From the NCBI RefSeq assembly GCF_019844075.1, contig NZ_CP081964.1, positions 1,922,001 to 1,986,000 of the forward strand: DNA of 64,000 nucleotides. Reading direction: 5' to 3'. The notes under the pieces were generated by a model. The model saw nothing but the letters and a program-made list of their open reading frames with translations, had not been told where the DNA came from and did no database searches. Both the position numbers and the translations under genes were made by a program. Below, piece after piece: positions 40,238 through 48,192 of this stretch. Origin of the DNA: Curtobacterium sp. TC1 (GTDB lineage Bacteria > Actinomycetota > Actinomycetes > Actinomycetales > Microbacteriaceae). Position 1 is the stretch's first letter, and each line of letters starts with the position of its first letter.

Positions 40238-40299
40238 TCCGATCGTCGTCCGACCCGCAAGTCAACGCCGATCCCCGGTGGATCCTTCCAGGCGCGTGA

Positions 40300-41421
40300 T
40301 CAGACGGGGTGCGGGCGCCGGGACATCCGACGCCACCAGGCTCGCCACGGCAGGGAGCTCGCGAGCGCCGAGCCGATCACCACGCTGCCGAACCACCCGA
40401 CGACGACACCCGGGATCGGCACGAGCAGGCTCGCCCACAGCAGCACCGCGAGCACGCCGAGCACGTACGCCGCCCCGGCCTTCAGGTAGCGCAACCGCTT
40501 CAGCCCGGCGGCCTCGTCCAACCGCGAGGTCAACCGCGCCAGGAACACCGCGCCGACGCCGATCGCCGCCACGGCGACCGCGGCCTGTTCGAGCGCTCCG
40601 AGCCCGTCGGCGCCGAGCGTGCCCGACCCCGACAGGCTGTACACGCCGTCCAGGATCTCGAACAGCATGAACACGACGAGTCCCCGCTCGAACACCACTG
40701 TCGACGCGTAGGCGTGGATCCGCCAGGCACCCCGCCCGACCCCGATCGACGCCGTGTCCGACCCGACCCCGTCGAGCGCCCAGGCGGCGACGCGCTTCGA
40801 CCCGAGGTACGCCGCGATGCCCGCCGCGCCGCCGAGCACGACCGGCAGCAGGGCTCCCGGCGACCACGCGCGGTCGAGGCCGACGAGGACGGCCGTCACG
40901 GCGACCCCCGTCGCAGCGGTGACCAGCGACCAGACGCGGGGCCGCGCGACGGCGGCGAGCCGGGCCTCCAGGCGGCCCAGCCAGGACCTGCGCGACGCAC
41001 GGTCCGTGTTGAACAGGTACTCGGCGAACACGAGCCAGATGAAGGCGGCGCCGAAGGCGGCGAGGGCGGGGCGCACCTCGGCGAGGTGCGCCGAGAACGA
41101 ACCGGGGGCGAAGACGGCCTCCTGCACGGAGCTCGCGGGGTCGGTCGCGTCGCCGACCGCGACCGCCGCCGGCGGGAGGAGCAGCCGCATCGCGAGGACG
41201 CCCGCGACGATCCCGAGCGACAGGAACAGCCGTCGGGCGGGGGAGTGCAGTCGTCCGGCGATACCGGCCATCGGCACCGACGAGTCGGCGGCCATCGCGA
41301 TCTCGAGGAGCGCGAGCGCGACGAACGCGAGGGCGGCGGCAGGGCCGAGGACGAACCAGGCCGCGGCAGCGGCCGCGACCGTGGTGAACAGGGGGACGGT
41401 CAAGAGCGATCTCGTGGCCAT
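40300..41421 (-). CDS. DUF475-family integral membrane protein
   Basis: Encodes 373 residues from ATG at 41421 (GTG at 41436 would add five). At least eight membrane segments are present. The family pattern is LFLSLGIVAGVLAMRLLLPP, then HLAEVRPALAAFGAAFIWLV with FAEYLF. DUF475 is related to TerC-like transporters, normally with an S-x-D-N motif in the first helices; here it reads MAADSSVPMAG, so the usual Asn is Ser. Substrate unknown. It is 63 bp from the antiporter gene on the same strand, so the two may be co-transcribed. Confidence 0.7.
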   Translation of the reverse strand: MATRSLLTVPLFTTVAAAAAAWFVLGPAAALAFVALALLEIAMAADSSVPMAGIAGRLHSPARRLFLSLGIVAGVLAMRLLLPPAAVAVGDATDPASSVQEAVFAPGSFSAHLAEVRPALAAFGAAFIWLVFAEYLFNTDRASRRSWLGRLEARLAAVARPRVWSLVTAATGVAVTAVLVGLDRAWSPGALLPVVLGGAAGIAAYLGSKRVAAWALDGVGSDTASIGVGRGAWRIHAYASTVVFERGLVVFMLFEILDGVYSLSGSGTLGADGLGALEQAAVAVAAIGVGAVFLARLTSRLDEAAGLKRLRYLKAGAAYVLGVLAVLLWASLLVPIPGVVVGWFGSVVIGSALASSLPWRAWWRRMSRRPHPV

Positions 41422-41510
41422 CACCCCATCCAGCACCGGTCGCCTGGGTGGGTGGTGGAGCGCTCCTGCGCATCAGCCTGGAGGCTCGGGTCGATCCGCG
41501 CAGAACGGGT

Positions 41511-41544
41511 GACGGCCCGTCCCCACTTGCGGGGACGGGCCGTC
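41511..41544 (-). terminator. Terminator of the XRE-MurA gene
   Basis: GACGGCCCGTCCCC (41511-41524), 6-nt loop, perfect complement (41531-41544), 25 nt after the stop at 41569 on the minus strand. Confidence 0.8.
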
Positions 41545-41568
41545 AGGTCTCGCGGGGAGGCGGTCGCC

Positions 41569-43137
41569 TCAGTCGTGGAACGTCTCGATGGACGCGCCGA
41601 GCGAGTTCAGGCGCTCCTGCAGCTGCTCGTAGCCGCGGGCGATGATGCCCACGTTGCGCAGGACGCTCTCGCCCTTCGCCGCGAGCATCGCCAGCAGGAT
41701 GACCACCGCGGGGCGGAGGGCCGGCGGGCAGCTGATCTCGGCGCCGGAGAAGTGCGTCGGACCGGTGACGTCGAGGCGGTGCGGATCGCGGAGGGTGACG
41801 CTCGCGCCGAGGCGGGTCAGGTCGAGCAGGTGGATGGCCCGGCCCTCGTACACCCAGTCGTGCACGAGCGTTGTGCCTTCGGCCATCGCGGCGATGACCA
41901 CGAAGAACGGCAGGTTGTCGATGTTCAGCCCGGGGAACGGCATCGCGTGGATCTTGTCGATCGGTGCGTGCAGTTCGGACGGGTGCACGGTGATGTCGAC
42001 CAGTCGGGTGCGGCCGTTCGCAGCCGGGTACTCGTCGGTGACGTCGAAGCGCAGGCCCATCTCGGCCAGGGTCGCGAGTTCGATCTCGAGGAACTCGATC
42101 GGCGCACGCGTGACGGTCAGCGTCGAGTCGGTGACGATGCCCGCGGTCAGCAGGCTCATCGCCTCGACCGGGTCCTCGCTCGGCCAGTAGTCCACGACCT
42201 CGTCGATGCGGCTCTTGCCGGTGATGCGGAGCGTCGTCGTGCCGATGCCCTCGATCTGCACCCCGAGCAGCTCGAGGAAGAAGCAGAGGTCCTGCACCAT
42301 GTAGTTGGGGCTGGCGTTGCGGATGACGGTCTCGCCGTCGCGGGCTGCCGCGGCGAGGATCGCGTTCTCGGTCACCGTGTCGCCGCGCTCGGTGAGGACG
42401 ACCGACTTGGTGGGGACGTCCTGGTTCGCGACGCCGACCTCGTACCAGCCGGAGGTCGCCTCGACGTCGACGCCGAACGGACGCAGGGCGATGAGGTGCG
42501 GCTCGACCGTGCGGGTGCCGAGGTCGCAGCCGCCGGCGTACGGCAGCCGGAAGGACTCGTACCGGCCACTGAGCGGGCCGAGGAACATCAGCACGCTGCG
42601 GGTGCGGCGGGCGGCGTCGGCGTCGATCGCGTCGAGGCGCAGGTCGGACGGGGCGACGATCTCGAGGGTCTCGCCGTCTTCCGACCAGGTGACGCTCGCG
42701 CCGAGGCTGCGGAGCACGTCGATGATGCGGTCGACCTCGACGATCCGGGCGACCTTGTGCAGCCGGGTGACGCCGCGGTTGAGCAGCGAGGCGCAGAGGA
42801 GTGCGACGGCCGCGTTCTTGCTCGAGTTCACGGCGATGGAGCCGCTGAGCTTCCGGCCGCCCTGCACGCGCAGGTGGGCACGCTGCGGGGCGCCGCCGAT
42901 CGAGACGATCTGCTGGTCGAGGGCGTCGCTGATGCGCGTGAGCATCTCGAGGGACAGGTTCTGCCCACCCTGTTCGATGCGGTTGATCGCGCTCTGGCTG
43001 GTGCCGACGCGTTCGGCGAGCTGCGCCTGGGTCATGCTGCGGCCCTTGCGGGCGCCCCGGATGAGGGCGCCGACCTCGCGGAGTGGTGCTGCGGTCGCCG
43101 GAGATGCCGGCGAGACGACGGTGGTGGTGTCGGTCAT
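41569..43137 (-). CDS. murA: XRE helix-turn-helix fused to UDP-GlcNAc enolpyruvyltransferase (MurA)
   Basis: Encodes 522 residues. Residues about 18-80 form an XRE-type helix-turn-helix (LIRGARKGRSMTQAQLAERV, then GTSQSAINRIEQGGQN). From about 88 it is a full MurA/EPSP-synthase fold: RVQGGRKLSGSIAVNSSKNA (Lys and Asn for substrate), a loop with Cys at YAGGCDLGTRTVEPHL, MPFPGLNIDNLPFF near the end and a final ARGYEQLQERLNSLGASIE. MurA makes UDP-GlcNAc-enolpyruvate, the first committed step of peptidoglycan. The DNA-binding domain suggests the enzyme also senses substrate to control genes, which is inferred. Whether it is the main MurA or a paralogue is unknown. Confidence 0.85.
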   Translation of the reverse strand: MTDTTTVVSPASPATAAPLREVGALIRGARKGRSMTQAQLAERVGTSQSAINRIEQGGQNLSLEMLTRISDALDQQIVSIGGAPQRAHLRVQGGRKLSGSIAVNSSKNAAVALLCASLLNRGVTRLHKVARIVEVDRIIDVLRSLGASVTWSEDGETLEIVAPSDLRLDAIDADAARRTRSVLMFLGPLSGRYESFRLPYAGGCDLGTRTVEPHLIALRPFGVDVEATSGWYEVGVANQDVPTKSVVLTERGDTVTENAILAAAARDGETVIRNASPNYMVQDLCFFLELLGVQIEGIGTTTLRITGKSRIDEVVDYWPSEDPVEAMSLLTAGIVTDSTLTVTRAPIEFLEIELATLAEMGLRFDVTDEYPAANGRTRLVDITVHPSELHAPIDKIHAMPFPGLNIDNLPFFVVIAAMAEGTTLVHDWVYEGRAIHLLDLTRLGASVTLRDPHRLDVTGPTHFSGAEISCPPALRPAVVILLAMLAAKGESVLRNVGIIARGYEQLQERLNSLGASIETFHD

Positions 43138-43244
43138 GGCGCCAACGTAACACGCTCATGAGATAAAACGACTGAAGAACGACACCCGTCGCCCGTATCG
43201 AGGTCTCGAATACATCACAGCTGAGAATTCGGGGGACGAGATGG

Positions 43245-44312
43245 TCAGTCGTGTCGTCGCCAGACCCCGGAGTTCCCGGGCCGCGACCACGCCGCCCACG
43301 TGCCGGTCCCGAGTTCGTGGTCGGTGAGCCAGTAGGCCGAGTCCGGCGTCCAGCCGGCGACGACGCTCGCACGGTCGTCATCGACCGTCACCGCGTCTCC
43401 CGAGGTGCGCAACCACCCCGAGACGGTGAGGTGGACGACGTCGTACTCGGCGGCCACCCCGGACCAGTCGGGCAGCACCCACGCGCCCTGGCGTCCCGTC
43501 GCCAGCTGCCAGTCGTTCCGTCGCGTGGTCGTGGTCACGTCGAGCGGCCAACGACGGCACAGCGCGGCCCAGTCTCCGGGAGCGTCGACCGTGAACACGC
43601 GGGCAGCGGGGTCGAACGGTGCGGGCCGGGCACGAGCGCGCTCCTGGCCCGAGGAGTCCTCCACCGCCCACAGTGCCAGGGGACCAGCGGACGGGAAGGG
43701 TGCCCGGGTCGTCTGCACCAGCGGCCACGGCGGCGTGGTCCACCAGACACCGCTCGCGACGCCGGGGCTGCCCGCGGCGACCTCGTCGCGCAGCTCCTGC
43801 GCCCAGTCGCGGAGCGCCTGGGCGGTGCTCGGGTGGTGCGGCTGCTCGTCCTCGTCGAACACGACGGTCCACGCTCCGCCCTGCGGCTCGGCGAGCTGTC
43901 GGACGACCGGACTGTCCACCGCCCAGCGCGCGATCCGGGTCAGCGCCGGCCGCAACACGGCACGGCTGAGGAGCGCATCGGTCGCATCCGCCGGCTGCCA
44001 CCAGAGCGCGCTCTCGGCAGTGGACTCGAGTGCCACCACGACGTCGTCCTCGCCGGGGACCGGCAGGGGCACGGCGGTGAGCGCGCTCGCCACGGAGGTG
44101 ATCTCCGGCGCGGGCTCCTCGAGGACGTCGCCGCCGACGCCGAACAGCACGTGGCCGTCGCCGCGTTCCGCGCCCAGGTGGTGGACCGCCCAGAACAGCA
44201 GGCCGCCGAGGTGTTCCGCGGCCGGGGAGTCGGGCTGCTGGACCCCGCGGACGAGTTCGAGGCAGAACCGGCGGCCCCGCGGGTGGTCGAGCAGGTCCGC
44301 CGCGGTGATCAC
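43245..44312 (-). CDS. Hypothetical protein
   Basis: Encodes 355 residues from ATG at 44312. It is soluble, Trp-rich and acidic, with no signal peptide or recognised motif. Visible traits are VRGVQQPDSPAAEHLGGLLF at the start, PLPVPGEDDVVVALESTAES in the first third and a repeated W-containing C-terminal part (GWLRTSGDAVTVDD, SAYWLTDHELGTGTWAAWSR). I do not recognise the family. It ends 107 bp from the murA start and begins just beside the flbD promoter region on the opposite strand. Confidence 0.6.
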   Translation of the reverse strand: MITAADLLDHPRGRRFCLELVRGVQQPDSPAAEHLGGLLFWAVHHLGAERGDGHVLFGVGGDVLEEPAPEITSVASALTAVPLPVPGEDDVVVALESTAESALWWQPADATDALLSRAVLRPALTRIARWAVDSPVVRQLAEPQGGAWTVVFDEDEQPHHPSTAQALRDWAQELRDEVAAGSPGVASGVWWTTPPWPLVQTTRAPFPSAGPLALWAVEDSSGQERARARPAPFDPAARVFTVDAPGDWAALCRRWPLDVTTTTRRNDWQLATGRQGAWVLPDWSGVAAEYDVVHLTVSGWLRTSGDAVTVDDDRASVVAGWTPDSAYWLTDHELGTGTWAAWSRPGNSGVWRRHD

Positions 44313-44334
44313 CGTCCCAGGCTAGCGACGCCTG

Positions 44335-44362
44335 CTAACGGCGGGACCCCACCCGCCGATAG
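44335..44362 (+). promoter_or_regulatory. Sigma-28-like promoter of flbD-motA-motB
   Basis: CTAA (44335-44338), 16 nt, then GCCGATAG (44355-44362): the best match to the bacterial sigma-28 consensus in the window. The leader to flbD is about 70 nt. Confidence 0.65.
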
Positions 44363-44374
44363 ACCTCCGTGCAG

Positions 44375-44388
44375 GCCCACGGACGGGC
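44375..44388 (+). promoter_or_regulatory. Candidate CsrA-binding hairpin 1 in the flbD-motAB leader
   Basis: GCCC-ACGGAC-GGGC: perfect 4-bp stem, ACGGAC six-base loop, identical in stem and loop to the centre of the fliC leader hairpin. Confidence 0.5.
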
Positions 44389-44395
44389 AGCATCC

Positions 44396-44411
44396 CGCCC
44401 CACGGACGGCG
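44396..44411 (+). promoter_or_regulatory. Candidate CsrA-binding hairpin 2 in the flbD-motAB leader
   Basis: CGCC-CCACGGAC-GGCG: 4-bp stem (a CCCGCC/GGCGGG alternative stem also exists) with ACGGAC in the loop, 8 nt after the first hairpin and 28 nt before the flbD start. Confidence 0.45.
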
Positions 44412-44439
44412 GCGGGACGATCGAGAACCAGGACGGGCC

Positions 44440-44718
44440 ATGATCGTCGTCACACGACTCAACGGCAGCGCATTCGCTGTCAACCCCGACCTCGTGGAGC
44501 GCATCCACGAGACGCCGGACACGACGCTCATCATGGTCGACGGGGCGAAGTACATCGTCCGCGAGTCCATGGCCGACGTCATCGACCTGATCGCCGCGTA
44601 CCGCGCCCGCATCGTCGGGATGGCGTACGGCACCGACCTGCCGACCAGGAACGCCACCGGCCCGCAGCCGACGCTCACCGCGGTCGCACCCCTCCGCACG
44701 CAGGACGGGGGCCGCTGA
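44440..44718 (+). CDS. flbD: FlbD-family flagellar protein
   Basis: Encodes 92 residues. MIVVTRLNGSAFAVNPDLVE followed by IHETPDTTLIMVDGAKYIVR is the conserved short FlbD domain (SwrD in Bacillus subtilis, where it raises motor power). It is 1 nt ahead of motA, matching a function in the stator. The C-terminal 25 residues are extra and disordered. Confidence 0.9.
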   Translation: MIVVTRLNGSAFAVNPDLVERIHETPDTTLIMVDGAKYIVRESMADVIDLIAAYRARIVGMAYGTDLPTRNATGPQPTLTAVAPLRTQDGGR

Positions 44719-44719
44719 C

Positions 44720-45553
44720 GTGGACATCGCGACGATCATCGGGATCCTGCTCGCCTTCGGCGCCCTGTTCGGCATGGTCGAGATGGAGCACGTCGAGCTC
44801 GCCGGACTGTTCCTGCCCGCGCCGATGCTGCTCGTGTTCGGTGCGACCATCGGGTGCGGCATCGCGAGCACGACGCTGAAGGACGCCATCGCGAGCTTCA
44901 AGGCCGTGCCGAAGGCGTTCACGGGCAAGGTCACCCCGCCGCAGTCGGTCATCGACGACGTGGTGGGCCTGGCCGAGACTGCTCGGTCGAACGGTCTGCT
45001 CGCGCTCGAGCAGGAGGCCGACAAGCACGACGACCCGTTCATGAAGAAGGCGCTGCAGAACATCGCGGACGGCACCGACGGCGACGAGCTGCGGATCCTG
45101 CTCGAGGACGAGATCGAGTCGAACGCGGCGCCGACCCGGAGCGCGAGTGCGTTCTTCATGGGCCTCGGCGGCTTCGCCCCGACGGTCGGCATCATCGGCA
45201 CCGTGGTGTCCCTGACCCACGTGCTCGCGAACCTCGGCAAGCCCGACGAGCTCGGCCCGCTCATCGCGAGTGCGTTCGTCGCGACGCTGTGGGGCCTGCT
45301 GACGGCGAACTTCATGTGGCTGCCGATCGGCGGCAAGCTCCGGAAGCTCGCGCAGCTCGAGTCGGACCGGCAGACGCTCCTGATGGAAGGGCTGCTCGCG
45401 GTCCAGGCCGGCAGCCAGCCGCGCCTGCTCGGTGAGCGCCTCAAGGCCATGGTGCCGCCGGCCGCGCGGACCGACACCGCCGGCAAGAACAAGGGCAAGA
45501 ACGGCAAGGGCGCCGCCACCGACGACGCCGACGACCAGCAGCTGGCGGCCTGA
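44720..45553 (+). CDS. motA: Flagellar stator protein MotA
   Basis: Encodes 277 residues from GTG at 44720. Four membrane helices: IIGILLAFGALFGM, the LFLPAPMLLVFGATIGCGIA helix, GGFAPTVGIIGTVVSLTHVL (conserved Pro of the proton path) and LIASAFVATLWGLLTANFMW. The cytoplasmic loop has charged residues for FliG contact. The last 35 residues are a Lys/Asn/Gly then Asp-rich tail not seen in short MotA proteins. It works with MotB, 2 nt downstream. Confidence 0.94.
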   Translation: MDIATIIGILLAFGALFGMVEMEHVELAGLFLPAPMLLVFGATIGCGIASTTLKDAIASFKAVPKAFTGKVTPPQSVIDDVVGLAETARSNGLLALEQEADKHDDPFMKKALQNIADGTDGDELRILLEDEIESNAAPTRSASAFFMGLGGFAPTVGIIGTVVSLTHVLANLGKPDELGPLIASAFVATLWGLLTANFMWLPIGGKLRKLAQLESDRQTLLMEGLLAVQAGSQPRLLGERLKAMVPPAARTDTAGKNKGKNGKGAATDDADDQQLAA

Positions 45554-45555
45554 CG

Positions 45556-46485
45556 ATGAGCGCCAACCCCCGGGGCCGCGGCCGCGGTCGTGCGAAGAAG
45601 GGCCACGACGAGGCCGAGCACCCCGACGAGCGCTGGATGGCGTCCTACATGGACATGATCACGGTGCTGATGTGCATGTTCCTGGTGCTGTTCGCCATGT
45701 CGACGGTCGACCAGGAGAAGTACATCGCCCTGAAGAACTCGCTCGCGACCGGCTTCGGCGAGGTGAAGTCGCAGAAGGTGGACACCGCCAGCGGCACGGT
45801 GGTGACGAAGGACCAGGTCGAGGACGGATCCGGGTACTCCACCGACAAGTCGCAGGCCGACCACTCGACGGCGTCGTCCGGCACGGAGGACACCAACGTC
45901 GACCCGGCGTCGACCGTCGTGCCGGTGACCGCGACGAAGCAGGACCTCGCCGACGCCCAGGAGGAGCTCGACGACCTCACCGCGATCGAGACCGCGATCC
46001 AGCGGAACCTCGCGAAGGCCGGCCAGACCGCGAACGTGCAGTTCACCGTCGACGCCCGTGGCCTGATCGTCCGGCTCGTCGGCAGTGAGACCTACTTCGG
46101 CACGAACAGCGCGGACCTGTCCGACCAGGCGAAGTCGATCATGGACGCGATCGCTCCGGTCCTGAAGACGAGCCACCACGACGTCAGCGTCGAGGGGCAC
46201 GCCGACCAGCGGAACTCGACGGCGCCGTACGCCACGAACTGGGAACTCAGTGCGGCCCGGGCGACGGGGGTCCTCCGCGACCTGGTCGAGCGCGGCGGGA
46301 TGCCGGGCGACCGCGTGCAGAGCGTCGGCTTCGGGTCGAGCCGACCGCTCGCGAAGGGCGGGACGGACCAGGACCTCGCCCTGAACCGACGGGTCGACAT
46401 CGTGGTGCTGTCGAACGCCGACCAGGACGTCAGCGCACTGATGCCGGCGCTCGCGAAGGCGCAGGACGGAGCACGCCAGGGCTGA
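45556..46485 (+). CDS. motB: Flagellar stator protein MotB
   Basis: Encodes 309 residues. One membrane helix, WMASYMDMITVLMCMFLVLF, has the proton-carrying Asp33. A long Ser/Thr/Asp linker leads to an OmpA-like peptidoglycan-binding domain (about 170-290: SVEGHADQRNSTAPYATNWE, LSAARATGVLRDLVERGG, NRRVDIVVL). The Asp position supports a proton-driven or ambiguous stator; ion choice cannot be fixed from this alone. No fliL follows, unlike Bacillus-type clusters. Confidence 0.94.
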   Translation: MSANPRGRGRGRAKKGHDEAEHPDERWMASYMDMITVLMCMFLVLFAMSTVDQEKYIALKNSLATGFGEVKSQKVDTASGTVVTKDQVEDGSGYSTDKSQADHSTASSGTEDTNVDPASTVVPVTATKQDLADAQEELDDLTAIETAIQRNLAKAGQTANVQFTVDARGLIVRLVGSETYFGTNSADLSDQAKSIMDAIAPVLKTSHHDVSVEGHADQRNSTAPYATNWELSAARATGVLRDLVERGGMPGDRVQSVGFGSSRPLAKGGTDQDLALNRRVDIVVLSNADQDVSALMPALAKAQDGARQG

Positions 46486-46537
46486 CACACGATCGACGGC
46501 ACGACCGGACCCCGCCTCCCCAGTACGGGGTACAGCA

Positions 46538-46566
46538 CTGACGGGTGCCGCACAGGCGACCGATAG
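46538..46566 (+). promoter_or_regulatory. Sigma-28-like promoter of the fliM operon
   Basis: CTGA (46538-46541), 17 nt, then ACCGATAG (46559-46566), the same downstream box as the flgB promoter. The box ends only 8 nt before the fliM start codon, so the transcript should have little or no leader. Confidence 0.55.
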
Positions 46567-46574
46567 ACGCACCC

Positions 46575-47483
46575 GTGACCGAGACCCTGCCCGCGCCCGA
46601 GGTGTACGACTTCGCGCGCCCGTCGACGCTCGCCCGCGAGCACGCCAGGGTCCTCGAGCTCGCGTTCGAGACGTTCGCGCGCCAGTGGGGCACGCAGCTC
46701 ACCGCGAAGGTCCGCGCCGTCAGCCAGGTCACCTGCGAGCAGGTGCAGATGGTGACGTACGACGAGTACGCCGCCTCGCTGCCCGCGCTCACCGGCATGG
46801 TGCTGCTGCCGATCGCCGACGTCGTCCCGAAGGGCGTCCTGCAGGTCCCGCTCGACGCCGCCCTGACCTGGGTCTCGCACGCCCTCGGCGCCTCGAAGCC
46901 CCTGCCGACCCCGGAGCGCACCTTCACGCCCATCGAGCAGGCCCTCGTGCGCAAGATCGTCGAGGACGCCCTCGACGACCTCCGGTACTCGTTCGGCGGG
47001 TTGCTCGCGCACGACGTCACGGCCGGCGGCTTCCAGTTCAACTCGCAGTTCGCCCAGGCCGCCCAGAAGGGCGACCTGATGATCGTCGCGGCGTTCTCGA
47101 TCCGCGTCGGCGACCGCGTCGCCCCCGGCACCCTCGCCCTGCCGGCCGAGGCCGTGCTCCCGCAGCTCGGCGAGACCGCCGCCACCGTGTCGCCCGCCGA
47201 CGCCCAGGCCCTGCTCGACGCGCAGCTCGCGGGCGTGCCCGTCGGGGTCAGCCTGCGGTTCGCCCCGGCGACGGTCCTGCCGACGCAGGTGCTCCGGCTC
47301 GCCGTCGGCGACGTCCTGCCGCTGCCGCACCCGCAGCACCGTCCCCTCACCATCGCGGTCGACGGGGAACCCGTCGGCACCGCCGCGGTCGGCGCGAACG
47401 GCTCGCGCCTCGCCGGCATCGTCGTCACCACCACCTCGGCCGCCGCCGGCACGTCGTCCGCAACCAGCACGGAGCTCGCATGA
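46575..47483 (+). CDS. fliM: Flagellar motor switch protein FliM, lacking the CheY-binding motif
   Basis: Encodes 302 residues from GTG at 46575. The protein starts directly at VYDFARPSTLAREHARVLEL, the conserved beginning of the FliM middle domain. The usual preceding LSQxEIDALL motif that binds phospho-CheY is absent. An in-frame GTG at 46545 adds only ten unrelated residues, and a stop at 46539 rules out more. The middle domain (LIADVVPKGVLQ-type to AAFSIRVGDRV) and a C-terminal SpoA-like region (about 205-275) are present. It overlaps fliN by 4 nt. Confidence 0.88.
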   Translation: MTETLPAPEVYDFARPSTLAREHARVLELAFETFARQWGTQLTAKVRAVSQVTCEQVQMVTYDEYAASLPALTGMVLLPIADVVPKGVLQVPLDAALTWVSHALGASKPLPTPERTFTPIEQALVRKIVEDALDDLRYSFGGLLAHDVTAGGFQFNSQFAQAAQKGDLMIVAAFSIRVGDRVAPGTLALPAEAVLPQLGETAATVSPADAQALLDAQLAGVPVGVSLRFAPATVLPTQVLRLAVGDVLPLPHPQHRPLTIAVDGEPVGTAAVGANGSRLAGIVVTTTSAAAGTSSATSTELA

Positions 47484-48184
47484 ACGCCACGACCACCCTC
47501 CAGACCACCGCGGCCGAGTCGCTCGCGGCGCAGCTCCCGACGGCCGTCCCGCTGGGTGCGCAGCTGCTGCCGGGAGGCGCGACCCCCGTCGCGCTCGAAG
47601 CGGCGACCGACGCCGTGGTCGCCTCGTTCGTCGGCGGCCTGTCGGCCGATCTGGCCCTCGTGCTCACCGACCTCGAGGCCGTGATCGCGGCCGGCGGCAC
47701 CGACCACGGGATCGTCGCCGTCACCGACGTGCTGCGCCCGTCGCTCGAGGCCGCCGCGTCCGTGCTCGGCGTCGGGGTCCTCGGCGAGGCGAGCCGCGAG
47801 TCGGCCGCCGCGCTGCTGGCCGACCCCGACACGGTGGTGTTCGAGCTGACCGCCGGTGGTGTGCCGAGCGGCTGGTTCGGCATCCGCGTGCGCGAGCACG
47901 GCACGGTCTCGGCCGCCGCACCGGTCGGTGTGCCCGCCGGCAACCTCGGCCGCATCAACAACGTCGAGATGACCCTGACCGTCGAGATCGGGCGCACCCG
48001 CATGTCGGTCCGCGACGTGCTCGGCATGGAACCCGGAGCGGTCGTGGAACTCGACCGCAGCGCCGGTGCCCCCGCCGACGTCCTGCTGAACGGCCGCCTG
48101 ATCGCGCACGGCGAGGTCGTCGTCGTCGACCAGGACTACGCCGTCCGGATCACCCGCATCCTCGACGTCGCCGAATCCCTCTGA
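47480..48184 (+). CDS. fliN: Flagellar motor switch protein FliN/FliY type
   Basis: Encodes 234 residues from ATG at 47480. The C-terminal SpoA domain (about 160-230) is clear: INNVEMTLTVEIGRTRMSVR, then DVLGMEPGAVVELDRSAGAP with DVLLNGRLIAHGEVVVVDQD. The N-terminal 150 residues look like a CheC-type or degenerate domain of FliY proteins (ALEAVIAAGGTDHGIVAVTD region) but lack the CheC phosphatase E-x-x-x-N motifs. It forms the lower C ring. Confidence 0.92.
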   Translation: MNATTTLQTTAAESLAAQLPTAVPLGAQLLPGGATPVALEAATDAVVASFVGGLSADLALVLTDLEAVIAAGGTDHGIVAVTDVLRPSLEAAASVLGVGVLGEASRESAAALLADPDTVVFELTAGGVPSGWFGIRVREHGTVSAAAPVGVPAGNLGRINNVEMTLTVEIGRTRMSVRDVLGMEPGAVVELDRSAGAPADVLLNGRLIAHGEVVVVDQDYAVRITRILDVAESL

Positions 48185-48192
48185 GCCTGCGC

